Notes under the pieces: generated by a model
What the model was told of the DNA's origin: nothing
The model's database searches: none
The model's input: only the letters and a program-made list of their open reading frames with translations
Shown: positions 1 through 8,324 of the stretch, one piece after another
Numbering within the stretch: position 1 is the stretch's first letter
How the letters are laid out: every line of letters begins with the position of its first letter
Translations under genes and position numbers: made by a program
Assembly (NCBI RefSeq): GCF_000269985.1
Contig: NC_016109.1
Coordinates: 4,526,001 to 4,590,000 of the forward strand
DNA: 64,000 bases
DNA from: Kitasatospora setae KM-6054
GTDB lineage: Bacteria; Actinomycetota; Actinomycetes; Streptomycetales; Streptomycetaceae
Direction: 5' to 3'

Positions 1-1
1 G

Positions 2-406
2 CTGCTGCGCCGGTTCGGCGCCGACGGGCGGACCGTGCTGTTCTCCTCGCACATCCTGGAGGAGGTCGAGCAACTCGCCCGCCACATCGAGGTGGTGGTG
101 GCCGGCCGGCACGCCGCGTCCGGCGACTTCCGGGAGATCCGCCGCCTGATGACCGACCGCCCGCACCGCTACCTGGTGCGCTCCAGCGACGACCGCCGGC
201 TCGCCGCGGCGCTGATCGCGGACGGCTCCACCTCCGGCATCGCCTTCGACGACGCCGAGAAGGCGCTGAGCGTCCAGGCGGTCGACTTCCAGGGCTTCAC
301 CACCCTGCTGCCCAAGGTCGCCAGGGCGGCCGGCATCCGCCTGTACACCGTCTCCCCGGCCGACGAGTCGCTGGAAAGCGTCTTCTCGTACCTGGTCTCG
401 TCCTGA
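2..406 (+). CDS. ABC transporter ATP-binding protein, C-terminal part (5' end outside window)
   Basis: The frame is open from base 2 and ends at a TGA at 404-406, so only the last 134 codons are present. The visible part begins just before the H-loop (LFSSHILEE, with the switch histidine) and runs through the usual C-terminal extension of ABC-2 type exporter ATPases (family knowledge). The Walker A, signature and Walker B motifs would lie upstream of the window. The permease gene follows 10 bp downstream, so the pair probably forms one exporter. Substrate unknown; the alternative roles (drug, lipid or lantibiotic export) cannot be separated from this fragment. Confidence 0.9.
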   Translation: MLRRFGADGRTVLFSSHILEEVEQLARHIEVVVAGRHAASGDFREIRRLMTDRPHRYLVRSSDDRRLAAALIADGSTSGIAFDDAEKALSVQAVDFQGFTTLLPKVARAAGIRLYTVSPADESLESVFSYLVSS

Positions 407-416
407 AGGGCCCCCG

Positions 417-1133
417 ATGAACACCACCGTCGCCCGGCTCACCGCGCGCGGCCTGTTCGGCCGCCGCCGGGTCCTCATCCTGCTGGCCGTCCCGGTCCTG
501 CTGCTGGCGATCTCCGTGGTCGCCCGCAACAGCGACCTGGACCGGCTGGACCTCGCGCACAACCTCCTGGGCAACCTCGCGCTCGGCACCCTGGTGCCGA
601 TCACCGGCCTGATCGTCGGCACCGGCGTGATCGCCACCGAGATCGAGGACGGCTCGATCGTCTACCTGCTCGCCAAACCGCTGCCCCGCTGGAAGATCGT
701 CACCACCAAGCTGGCCGTCGCGATCGGCAGCACCTGGCTGCTGGCCGCCGTCCCCACCTTCGTCGCCGGCCTGGTGCTGTACGGCGGCGGCGACCGGGTG
801 GCGCTCGGCTACGGCGTCGGCGCGCTCGCCGCCGGCGCCGCGTACAGCGCGCTGTTCCTGCTGCTGGGCGTGGTCACCCGGCACGCGGTGATCGCCGGCC
901 TGGCGTACGCGCTGATCTGGGAGAGCCTGATCGGCAACTACGTCGAGGGCGCCCGGACCTTCTCGATCCAGCAGTGGGGCCTGTCCCTGACCAAGGCGGT
1001 CGCCGCCGACGGCACCGTGATCGCCCCGGTCGGCCTGCCCACCGCGATCTGGCTGCTGGCGATCGTCGGGATCGGCGCCACCGCGCTCGCCTCGGTCAAG
1101 CTCGCCGGGCTCACCCTGGGCGGCGAGGAGTAG
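417..1133 (+). CDS. ABC-2 type transporter permease
   Basis: A 238-residue integral membrane protein. Hydrophobic stretches follow a short basic N-terminus (about residues 20-37), then near residues 55-75, 100-120, 130-155, 160-175 and 205-230, which fits the six-helix plan of ABC-2 permeases. The motif around EIEDGSIVYLLAKPLPRW is typical of the cytoplasmic loop of ABC-2 exporters of the NosY/YhgE class. The ATG lies 10 bp after the ATPase stop, so the genes are co-transcribed. A strong hairpin follows at 1148-1178. The exported substrate cannot be inferred. Confidence 0.88.
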   Translation: MNTTVARLTARGLFGRRRVLILLAVPVLLLAISVVARNSDLDRLDLAHNLLGNLALGTLVPITGLIVGTGVIATEIEDGSIVYLLAKPLPRWKIVTTKLAVAIGSTWLLAAVPTFVAGLVLYGGGDRVALGYGVGALAAGAAYSALFLLLGVVTRHAVIAGLAYALIWESLIGNYVEGARTFSIQQWGLSLTKAVAADGTVIAPVGLPTAIWLLAIVGIGATALASVKLAGLTLGGEE

Positions 1134-1147
1134 CCACCCGGACAACA

Positions 1148-1178
1148 CGGCGGGGACGGTCACCGACCGTCCCCGCCG
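1148..1178. terminator. Bidirectional hairpin terminator between convergent genes
   Basis: Perfect 13-bp inverted repeat CGGCGGGGACGGT / ACCGTCCCCGCCG with a 5-base loop. It lies between the ABC permease (ends 1133, plus strand) and the MFS gene (ends 1204, minus strand), so it can serve both. Confidence 0.8.
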
Positions 1179-1203
1179 TTCCGCTCTCCCCGCCTCTCCC
1201 CGC

Positions 1204-2451
1204 TCAGACCGTCCGGTCGCGCCCCGCGCCCCAGCCGGCCACCGCCGCGACCGCCGCCAGCGCCAGCAGCACCACCAGCGTCACGTCCCAGCCGCCGGTC
1301 AGCTGGTGCAGCGCGCCCGCGCCGACCGGGCCGGCCGCCGCGACCAGGTAGCCGACCGCCTGGCTCATCCCGCCCAGCCGGGCCGCGCCCGGCACGCTGT
1401 CGGTGCGCAGCACGATGAACGCCAGACCCAGGCCCAGCGAGCCGCCCTGCGCCAGGCCCAGCACCGCCGCCGAGAACCACGCCCCGGAGACCGGCGCCAG
1501 CAGCAGCCACAGCACGCCCGCGCCGTTCAACCCGGCCATCGCCAGCGCCAGGCCGCGCTGCCGGGTCATCCGGCCCGCCAGCAGCGGCACCAGGAACGCG
1601 CCGACCACCTGCACCAGGTTGCTGAACGCGAACACCAGGCCCGCCTCGCCGCGCGGCATCCCGTGGTCGGCCAGGATCGTCGGCATCCAGGCGACCAGCG
1701 TGTACACCAGCAGCGAGGAGACACCCATGAAGACGCTGATCTGCCAGGCCAGCGCCGACCGCCACGGGCTGCCCACCGGCTTGGGCGGGGCGACCGGCCC
1801 GGCCACCCGCACCGGCGCCGTCCGCTCCTGCCGGGCCCGCAGCACCTGCGGCAGCCAGGCCACCGCGGCGACCAGCGCCAGCACCGACCAGGCGCCCAGC
1901 GAGGCCCGCCAGCCGCCGCCCAGCGCCCGCTCCAACGGCACCGACAGGGCGGCCGCCATGGTCGCGCCGACCAGCATGGTGGTCGAGTAGACGCCGGTCA
2001 TCATCGCGGCCTTGTGCGGGAACTCCCGCTTCACCAGGCCCGGCATCGACACGTTCAGCACCGCGATCGCCACGCCGATCACCACGCAGCCCGCGTACAG
2101 CGCCGCCACCGACGGCAGCACCCGCAGCAGCACGCCCGCGCCCAGCGCCAGCACCGCGCCCAGCACCACCCGCTCGGTGCCGAAGCGCCGGGTCAGCCGG
2201 GGAGTGAGCGGCGCGCCCACGCCCTGGAACAGCACCGGCACGGTGGTGATCAGGCCGCTCGCGGTCGCCGACAGGCCGAAGGTCCGCTGGATCTCGGCGA
2301 CCATCGGGGAGACCGCCGCCAGGCAGGCCCGCATGTTCAGGGCGACCAGCACGATCCCGGCCAGCAGCAGGGCCGGGTGCGCGAAACGGGCGGCGCTTCG
2401 GGTACGGACCTCACGGTCGAGGGCGGGCGGAACGGCACGGGCGGCGGACAT
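1204..2451 (-). CDS. MFS transporter, CynX/NimT-like
   Basis: A 415-residue protein with about 12 predicted membrane helices, in two halves separated by a basic, proline-rich loop near residues 205-230. The N-terminal region with LNMRACLAAVSPMVAEI and the loop TPRLTRRFG (motif-A like, between helices 2 and 3) match the CynX/NimT group of the major facilitator superfamily (cyanate, 2-nitroimidazole and related small anions or aromatics). The GntR regulator gene ends 63 bp upstream on the same strand, so the two probably form an operon and the regulator is expected to control this permease. Substrate is unknown. Confidence 0.88.
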   Translation of the reverse strand: MSAARAVPPALDREVRTRSAARFAHPALLLAGIVLVALNMRACLAAVSPMVAEIQRTFGLSATASGLITTVPVLFQGVGAPLTPRLTRRFGTERVVLGAVLALGAGVLLRVLPSVAALYAGCVVIGVAIAVLNVSMPGLVKREFPHKAAMMTGVYSTTMLVGATMAAALSVPLERALGGGWRASLGAWSVLALVAAVAWLPQVLRARQERTAPVRVAGPVAPPKPVGSPWRSALAWQISVFMGVSSLLVYTLVAWMPTILADHGMPRGEAGLVFAFSNLVQVVGAFLVPLLAGRMTRQRGLALAMAGLNGAGVLWLLLAPVSGAWFSAAVLGLAQGGSLGLGLAFIVLRTDSVPGAARLGGMSQAVGYLVAAAGPVGAGALHQLTGGWDVTLVVLLALAAVAAVAGWGAGRDRTV

Positions 2452-2514
2452 GGCTGGGCTGGCTCTCTGTGCGGGGTGGTACGGGACGGGCGGGCTACGG
2501 GCGCGGGGTCCGCG

Positions 2515-3279
2515 TCACTTCCGCGCGGCGATCGCGGCGAGCAACTGCTCCACCGCCGCCGTCGGCTCCGCCAGCAGCGCCCGGCAGGCCGCCTCGGCAC
2601 GCTCCGGGTCCCGGCTCTCGATCGCGTCGACCAGCGCCTCGTGGGTGGCGATCACCACCTCCGGCATGTCCCGGTCGCCGAACGCGGTGCGCATCGACTC
2701 CCGCACCGAGGCCCCGAAGTACCGGTACACCTCGGTCAGCGCCGGATTGTGCGCCGCCTCGACCACGGCCGTGTGGAACTCCAGGTCGTGCTCGACGGTG
2801 GCCTCCCGCCCGGCCCGCTCGGGGTGCGCGGCCATCACCTCGGCCTCCCGGGCGAGCGCCGCCCGCATCCGGGCCAGGTCCGCCGCGGTGTGCCGGACGG
2901 CGGCCAGCCGGGCCGCCTCGGCCTCCAGCGCGGCCCGCACCTCCAGCACGTCCCGCACCCCCGAACGCTGCACCCCGCGCAGCACCGCCGCCGGATCACT
3001 GGTCGACCGGACGAACGTGCCCTCCCCCTGCCGCGAGACCAGCATCCCCGCGTGCACCAGCACCCGGATCGCCTCCCGCACCGTGTTGCGCCCCACCCGC
3101 AACCGCTCGGCCAACTCGTGCTCGGTCGGAATCCGCGCCCCCACCGGCCACACCCCGGACGCCAGCTGCTCCCGCAACTGCTCGATCGCCTCGTCCACCA
3201 GCGACCGCCGCCCCGCAGCCTGCAATCCCTCCACGCCCGGGCTCCTCTCCGCGCTCACCGACCGACCGACACCAGTCAT
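2515..3279 (-). CDS. FadR-subfamily GntR transcriptional regulator
   Basis: 254 residues. A winged helix-turn-helix lies at about residues 30-95 (ELAERLRVGRNTVREAIRVLVHAGMLVSRQGEGTFV pattern), followed by an all-helical FCD effector domain at about 105-235 with the usual D/H metal-ligand region. FCD regulators bind small carboxylates and release DNA on ligand binding (family knowledge). The gene is upstream of the MFS permease in the same orientation. Two identical 13-bp direct repeats overlap its start codon and upstream region (3275-3310), which suggests autoregulation. The inducer is unknown. Confidence 0.92.
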   Translation of the reverse strand: MTGVGRSVSAERSPGVEGLQAAGRRSLVDEAIEQLREQLASGVWPVGARIPTEHELAERLRVGRNTVREAIRVLVHAGMLVSRQGEGTFVRSTSDPAAVLRGVQRSGVRDVLEVRAALEAEAARLAAVRHTAADLARMRAALAREAEVMAAHPERAGREATVEHDLEFHTAVVEAAHNPALTEVYRYFGASVRESMRTAFGDRDMPEVVIATHEALVDAIESRDPERAEAACRALLAEPTAAVEQLLAAIAARK

Positions 3280-3310
3280 CCTACAACCGCTTGCCCGGTC
3301 ATCCTACAAC
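3275..3310 (-). promoter_or_regulatory. Direct repeat at the GntR gene start, probable autoregulatory operator
   Basis: The 13-mer GTCATCCTACAAC occurs at 3275-3287 and again at 3298-3310, 23 bp apart. On the minus strand it reads GTTGTAGGATGAC: the downstream copy contains the ATG of the GntR gene and both contain a TAGGAT, which resembles a -10 element. GntR/FadR operators typically contain GT-N(1)-GTA-like half sites, so an operator overlapping the promoter is plausible. This is inference from position and repetition. Confidence 0.5.
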
Positions 3311-3549
3311 TGGCCCCGGAGGTGGCCGACGGCCCCGCCCCGCACCGCTGCGCGAACGCCCGCGAGGACCACCGCCGCCAGCGCCCCTGACCCGGGCCCT
3401 CGCCCCTTGCCGGGCGTTCGCGCCGCCGCGGCATGGCACTACTGTGATGCACGCGAAGGGCGCATGCGCTCGTACGGGGGATTCCGCGGACCGGAGAGAG
3501 CCGGCCTGCGGACGGCACGGCTGCGACGGCGGAGGATTGGGCAAGCCCC

Positions 3550-4677
3550 GTGAGGCACGACGAGCACGGCGACCAAGCGGACGGCGGCACGATAGGCGGG
3601 CGTCTGGCGCTCTGGCGGGCCCGCCGGGCGGTCGGCGTCGAGGAACTCGCGGTACGGACCGGGATCTCACCGGACCGCCTCGCGGACCTCGAAGGCGGCC
3701 GGGAGTGGGTCGACCGCCGCGGCGAGCTCGCCGCTCTGGCGGGAGCCCTGCGGCTGGACGCCGGGGAACTGACCGGGCAGCCCTACTCGCCCGCCGGAGA
3801 CGAGCACACCACCGTGCGGGCCGTCGCGTTCCACCTGCGGAGAGAACTCGCCGGCACGAGCCCGGCCCCACCGATCGGGTCGGTGGATGACCTGGACGAG
3901 CGAACCGCGCGGGTTCTGGCTGCCGAGGCAGCCGGGGACGAACACGCACTGGCCCTCGCCCTGCCGGGCCTGATCCGCCTGGGTGACGCTCTCGTTGAAG
4001 CGTCATCCGTTGCCGCCCGGCAGCGGGCGGCCGAGCTGCGCGTGCGCGGGCACGTCGCGGCGGCCGGGCTGCTGCGACGCCTCGGATACCGGGATCTGGC
4101 CTGGACGCTGCTGCATCGGGCCCGTCCCGGCGGGCCGGAGCCGGTGTCGGTCCTGGCCGAGGAAGCCCGGCTGCTGATCGACATGGGGATGCCGGAGTTC
4201 GCGCTCGCCCGCACCGAGCGGGCCCGAGGCGTCGGTGGCGGCCTGGACCTGCCGCTGCTGGAAGCGCTGGCGAACGCGGCGGCCGGGCGGCGGGCAGTCG
4301 CCGAGCGGCTTCTGCGGCAGGCACTCGCGCAGGCCCAGGACGCCCGGGAGCGGTCGGCGGTGTCGGCGGCCTACGCCGTGGTCGCGGCGGAGGCAGGGGC
4401 CGCGGACGAGGTGGTGGAACACGCCCGGGCGACAGATCTGGGCACGATGGAGGCGGCCGGGCGGGCCCGGCTGCTGGTGACCGCCGCCTCCGCGCACACA
4501 CGCCTCGGCCGGGAGGAGATCGCGGTCCGCCTGCTGGTCCAGGCGGAGGCCGAGGCGCCGCTGCGGGTCCGCCTGGCCCCGTTCGCCCGTGAGCTGCTGG
4601 CCGTCCTGCCTTCCCGCGTCGACCGGGCGGCAGCGGAAGAGGTTCATTGGATCGCGGAGCGGGCCGGGATGCGGTGA
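3550..4677 (+). CDS. XRE-family regulator with helical-repeat C-terminus
   Basis: 375 residues from a GTG start. An XRE helix-turn-helix lies at about residues 15-75 (LALWRARRAVGVEELAVRTGIS...LADLEGG), ending with the ELTGQPY signature shared with the next gene. The remainder is alanine/leucine/arginine-rich helical repeat of TPR type without a catalytic motif. The downstream paralogue starts 84 bp later. Such XRE-TPR proteins in Streptomyces often sit next to small ATP-binding proteins and secondary-metabolite genes, as here. Ligand and targets are unknown. The 270-bp region upstream (3280-3549) shows only the GntR operator and no other gene. Confidence 0.8.
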   Translation: MRHDEHGDQADGGTIGGRLALWRARRAVGVEELAVRTGISPDRLADLEGGREWVDRRGELAALAGALRLDAGELTGQPYSPAGDEHTTVRAVAFHLRRELAGTSPAPPIGSVDDLDERTARVLAAEAAGDEHALALALPGLIRLGDALVEASSVAARQRAAELRVRGHVAAAGLLRRLGYRDLAWTLLHRARPGGPEPVSVLAEEARLLIDMGMPEFALARTERARGVGGGLDLPLLEALANAAAGRRAVAERLLRQALAQAQDARERSAVSAAYAVVAAEAGAADEVVEHARATDLGTMEAAGRARLLVTAASAHTRLGREEIAVRLLVQAEAEAPLRVRLAPFARELLAVLPSRVDRAAAEEVHWIAERAGMR

Positions 4678-4761
4678 CCCGGTTCGGGCGAACCTGTTCT
4701 GACGGTCCGTCGGCCGCCTTACGCTACGGCTTGGTCACCGGAAACCGCGAGGGTGGACACG

Positions 4762-6000
4762 ATGAGCGAAGAGCAGGCCCAGCAGATCGGCCAGCGGCTG
4801 CGGTCGGCTCGCCGCCAGCGCGGGATGAGCCTGAGGACGCTGGCGGGACTGTCCGGACTGTCAGTCGGCTTCCTGTCGATGGTGGAGAACGGCCAGCGCC
4901 ACTTGGACCGTACCGGTCACATCAACGCACTGGCCGAGGGCCTGCGGATCGCGCCGTCGGAGCTGACCGGCCAGCCCTACGCGTCCGCCGATCCGTCGGC
5001 GACGAGCGCGCACGAGGCCATTCCGGCGCTTCGCCTGGCGCTGATGGGCATCAACCTGGGCCTGCCACCGGACCAGGGACCGCCGATCGGTCCGGTCAGC
5101 GGGCTGGCCGAGCGGGTCGCCGAGGCCAACCGGCTCTACCACGCCTGCGAGTACGGTCAGGTCGCGGCCGTGCTTCCCGGCCTGCTCGGGGACCTGCACG
5201 CGGCGGCCGACGCGGCCACCGGCCCCCGGCGGCAGGTGCTGCTGCGGCTGCTGGCGGACGCCTACCACCCGGCCTGCACGCTGCTGCTGAAGAACCTCGG
5301 CTACACCGACCTGGCGTTCATCGCTGTCACCCGGGCCGCCGAGGCGATCGCCGAGCTGGACGACCCGATCTACCACGCGCTGTCGGGGTTCTTCCACACC
5401 CACGTGCTCATGGCCGCCGGCAGTCCAGTCCAGGCCCTGGCCCGCGCCGAACAGGCCGCGGATCAGGTAGCGCGGCACCTGGTGACCCCGGCCGCACACG
5501 CGCTGCTGGGCGAACTGCACCTGATCCAGGCGACCTGCCTGACCCAGGACGTCCGCCGCTCGGGCACCGAGCGGACCCACGAGGTCCACCAGCACCTGGT
5601 GGAAGCCGCCGACCTGGCCGCCCGCACCGGCGAGACCAAGGCATGGCACCTGAACTTCGGCCCCACCAACGTCGGCATCCACCAGGTGAGCCTGAACACC
5701 GACCTCGGCTGGCACGGCCAGGCCGTCACCGCGGGCGGGGTAGTGCGTCCGCAGATCCTGTCCGCCCCGGGCCGGGAAGCCGCCTTCCGCGCGGACCTGG
5801 GGCGCTCGCTCGCGCACCTGCGCGGCCGGGACGCCGAGGCGGTCGCCTCGCTGCTGGCCGCCGAACACGTCGCGCCCCAGCGCATCCACGCCAACGCGCT
5901 GGTGCGCGACACCGTCTCCGACCTGTTGGACCGGCAGCTGCCCACGCACGCCGCCCGGGACCTGCGCGGCCTGGCCCACCGCATGGGTCTGCAGCTCTGA
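4762..6000 (+). CDS. XRE-family regulator, paralogue of the preceding gene
   Basis: 412 residues. I chose the ATG at 4762 because GAGGGTGG lies at proper distance; a GTG at 4753 in frame would overlap that ribosome site. The HTH occupies about residues 8-65 (LRSARRQRGMSLRTLAGLSGLSVGFLSMVENGQ), again followed by ELTGQPY. A long helical region follows with conserved Y/H/E positions (EANRLYHACEYGQV, LLKNLGYTDLAF) typical of XRE-TPR regulators of actinomycetes. With the previous gene it forms a tandem duplicated regulator pair at the front of the 6.0-15.2 kb locus and is the best candidate for local control. Confidence 0.85.
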   Translation: MSEEQAQQIGQRLRSARRQRGMSLRTLAGLSGLSVGFLSMVENGQRHLDRTGHINALAEGLRIAPSELTGQPYASADPSATSAHEAIPALRLALMGINLGLPPDQGPPIGPVSGLAERVAEANRLYHACEYGQVAAVLPGLLGDLHAAADAATGPRRQVLLRLLADAYHPACTLLLKNLGYTDLAFIAVTRAAEAIAELDDPIYHALSGFFHTHVLMAAGSPVQALARAEQAADQVARHLVTPAAHALLGELHLIQATCLTQDVRRSGTERTHEVHQHLVEAADLAARTGETKAWHLNFGPTNVGIHQVSLNTDLGWHGQAVTAGGVVRPQILSAPGREAAFRADLGRSLAHLRGRDAEAVASLLAAEHVAPQRIHANALVRDTVSDLLDRQLPTHAARDLRGLAHRMGLQL

Positions 6001-6088
6001 ACCGCACAATGATCCGATGGCGGCGAATAAGTACGAGGACTTCTGACCCACCTGCCGCAGGCTGGTGAAGCCGGGCGAAGGGACGCTG

Positions 6089-6541
6089 ATGCGCGGGCGG
6101 ACCGGCTGGCCGACCTACTGCCTCGAGCACACGCCCAACCGCTCACAACTGGGACCGGAACTCGAAGCCCGTCCCCACGAGCACCGTCGGCACGACCCGC
6201 TCGCCGCCTTCCTGCACGCCCGACTCCAGGAGGACGAGGAGGGCACCTCGGGCGACGGCACCGCCTGGCGACATCGCCCGCCCCGCAGCGGCAAGGTCAT
6301 CGATGACCATGACGTCGAGGTAGTGCAGACCTGGCGCCACGTCGCCGACCACCTTGAGACCTGGCACCCCAACCGGGGCCGGACCAACATCGACTCCCGC
6401 CGCCTGATCATCGACCTCTCCGAGGTGGCACCGGCAGGCTCCGAGAGCTGGGCCGCCCTGCGGGAAGCCGTCCGGGCACTGGCCATGGCCTACCAGAACC
6501 ACCCCGACTACGACCCCGCCTGGACGCTCCGTGAGTTCTGA
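6089..6541 (+). CDS. DUF6221-like small protein
   Basis: About 150 residues. The ATG at 6089 is preferred over the GTG at 6065 because AGGGAC precedes it at 6-7 bases. The N-terminal DPLAAFLHARLQEDEE stretch and the C-terminal ALAMAYQNHPDYDPAW stretch resemble DUF6221 proteins of actinomycetes, which have no known function; the assignment is from memory of the pattern. No membrane segment or enzyme motif is visible. It follows the XRE regulator by 88 bp. Function unknown. Confidence 0.6.
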   Translation: MRGRTGWPTYCLEHTPNRSQLGPELEARPHEHRRHDPLAAFLHARLQEDEEGTSGDGTAWRHRPPRSGKVIDDHDVEVVQTWRHVADHLETWHPNRGRTNIDSRRLIIDLSEVAPAGSESWAALREAVRALAMAYQNHPDYDPAWTLREF

Positions 6542-6644
6542 CCGGCCGCTGAACCCCTCGCAATCGCGCTCGACGGCCACCTGCTTCTGACGTCTCACCA
6601 GGTGACTTCGCCGACAAGGCCCGTGACCGCTGTCCCGGAGCAGT

Positions 6645-6701
6645 GTGTTCACAGCCGTGAACACCGCAACGTGTCCAGTCCATTACCTTCTGTGATCACA
6701 G
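6645..6701. promoter_or_regulatory. Two perfect palindromes upstream of the ATP-binding protein gene
   Basis: GTGTTCAC-AGCC-GTGAACAC at 6645-6664 and the 12-bp palindrome CTGTGATCACAG at 6690-6701 lie 26 bp apart in the 190-bp gap before the ATG at 6734. The AT-rich stretch between them (CCATTACC) may hold a promoter. They look like operators; the XRE regulators just upstream are the obvious but unproven candidates to bind. Confidence 0.45.
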
Positions 6702-6733
6702 GGCGTCCGAGTCGCCCGGAGGGAGGGACTGCG

Positions 6734-7162
6734 ATGTCCGCCGACGCGTTGAGCCACGTCTTCCAGGTCCTGCCGATCGCCGAGCACGTTCCGCTCGCCC
6801 GCAGGGAGACCCGCAACGTCCTCGAGAGCTGGGCTCTGGACGGCGAGCTGGTGGAACTGTCCTGCCTGATCGTCAGCGAGCTGGTCACGAACGTCGTCCG
6901 GCATGCGGCTCTTCTCTCGCCGACCGCGACGATCGAACTGAGTGCGGACGAGGGCGAGTTGACCGTGTCCGTTGCGGACGCCCACCCCTGCCGGCCCAAG
7001 GCCCTGCCCGCCCCGCACAGCGCGGGCGGCTGGGGGCTCGCCCTGGTCAAGGGCCTGGTCGAGGAGATCCACGGCAGCCACGACGTCGTGGACGACGCCT
7101 CCACCGGCGGCAAGGCGGTCGTGGTCCGCCTGCCGCTGGCCGCGGCCGCAGTCGCGGCCTGA
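6734..7162 (+). CDS. ATP-binding protein, RsbW/anti-sigma-like HATPase_c
   Basis: 142 residues from the ATG at 6734, which has a GGAGGGA site 7-8 bases upstream; the longer in-frame opening is non-coding leader. It is a single GHKL ATPase domain: N-box ELVTNVVRHA (about 51-60), G1 motif VADAHP (about 83-88) and G2 motif GGWGLALVKGL (about 98-108). Such stand-alone domains act as anti-sigma kinases or as partners of XRE regulators in Streptomyces (family knowledge). It sits between the XRE pair and the enzyme run and is preceded by two palindromes, so it probably takes part in controlling the locus. Confidence 0.88.
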   Translation: MSADALSHVFQVLPIAEHVPLARRETRNVLESWALDGELVELSCLIVSELVTNVVRHAALLSPTATIELSADEGELTVSVADAHPCRPKALPAPHSAGGWGLALVKGLVEEIHGSHDVVDDASTGGKAVVVRLPLAAAAVAA

Positions 7163-7259
7163 ACTCCGGTACCGCCGCACCTCGCACGACCGCTCCTCAC
7201 GGACACCGACCGGCCTGGCCGTGTCCTGCCCGCACACGACTGCGAGACGGAGACAAGAG

Positions 7260-8324
7260 ATGCTCGAATCGGTCGCCCACCTGGAGAAGGTGGCCAAGCA
7301 GTGGAACGTCAACACCGAGGACGTGCTGCTGATCGCCCTGAACGCCTGCGGTGCCCGCTCGCCGCTGGCCAAGCCCCGCATGCGCTTCCGGCTCCGCCTG
7401 GACTCCCGCCCCGCCGACCCGCTGTTCCTGATCCTGTCCCTGGGCCGCCAGGACTCCCCGTTCGAGCTGGACGAGCACGAGCTCCGCCTGGGCGGGGTGA
7501 AGGTCGGCGAGGTCGACGGCATCGAGGACGACGACGCCGTGCTCGGCTACTGGCGCAACGGCAAGAAGATGCTCACCCTCAACTCCAACGCCCGCTCCCA
7601 GTGCACCGGTTGCGTGTTCTGCCCGAACACCCTCGAGGACGCCTCCGACCCGAAGATCAAAGCCCTCGACCTGGCCGGCTACCTCGGCGCGCTCGCCGCG
7701 AACTCCGGCATGAAGGACCTCACACCGGTGGAGACGGTGACGGTCTGCACCGGCTGCTTCCTCCATGAGCACCTCGCGCTCGAGCACCTGGCGGAAGTCC
7801 GTACGGCGATGGGCGCTAACGGCTGCACCGGCACCCTGCACTTCCTGTCCTCGGTGCTGACCGCCGAGGCCGGGCTGGACGCCGCCGCCGACCTGGGGCC
7901 GTTCCACCTGACCCTGACCGCCGAGTGCTTCACCGAGCGGCGCCAGATCCTCAAGGAGTCCAAGGCCAAGCTCACCCCCGGGCAGATGGTCACCGCCCTC
8001 GGGGCGGCGAAGGACAGGAGGATCACCACCGACTTCACCTACATCGTCGGCCTGGACCCGATCGAGCCGGCCGTCGAGAACCTCAAGCACTTCGTGCCCG
8101 TCACCACGACGTTCCCCCGGTTCCAGACCTACCAGGCCCACAACCCGTTCATGGACGTCTACCGCACGCCCGGCTCCGACACGATCGAGTGGCACCTGAC
8201 GATGCGTCGCAACATCGAGGAGCTGTTCGTGGACACCGGGCTGCGGCCGGCCTGGTGGCAGAACTACCGCAGCCCGTGGTGCTTCACCTTCGCCGGGGAA
8301 GAGCTCACCGGAGCGAGGATCTGA
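7260..8324 (+). CDS. Radical-SAM-like protein with non-canonical CxxCxxC motif
   Basis: 354 residues from the ATG at 7260. The cluster CTGCVFC gives Cys115, Cys118 and Cys121: spacing CxxCxxC rather than the canonical CxxxCxxC for the [4Fe-4S]-SAM site. A second pair, CTGC (Cys163/166), follows. The rest has alternating strand/helix pattern compatible with a radical-SAM barrel (TLHFLSS, PFHLTLTAECF, TTDFTYIVGLDPIEPA, the last like a usual barrel strand). Its stop overlaps the next start (TGATG). I infer a radical-SAM enzyme; the reaction is unknown. It heads the coupled enzyme run 7.26-14.4 kb. Confidence 0.75.
   Translation: MLESVAHLEKVAKQWNVNTEDVLLIALNACGARSPLAKPRMRFRLRLDSRPADPLFLILSLGRQDSPFELDEHELRLGGVKVGEVDGIEDDDAVLGYWRNGKKMLTLNSNARSQCTGCVFCPNTLEDASDPKIKALDLAGYLGALAANSGMKDLTPVETVTVCTGCFLHEHLALEHLAEVRTAMGANGCTGTLHFLSSVLTAEAGLDAAADLGPFHLTLTAECFTERRQILKESKAKLTPGQMVTALGAAKDRRITTDFTYIVGLDPIEPAVENLKHFVPVTTTFPRFQTYQAHNPFMDVYRTPGSDTIEWHLTMRRNIEELFVDTGLRPAWWQNYRSPWCFTFAGEELTGARI

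Noticed and set aside
1306..3390. Long 694-codon opposite-strand reading frame over the MFS and GntR genes
   Set aside because: Arg/Gln/His-rich and low in hydrophobic residues, a usual artefact of antisense frames in high-GC DNA; the minus-strand genes have clear domains.
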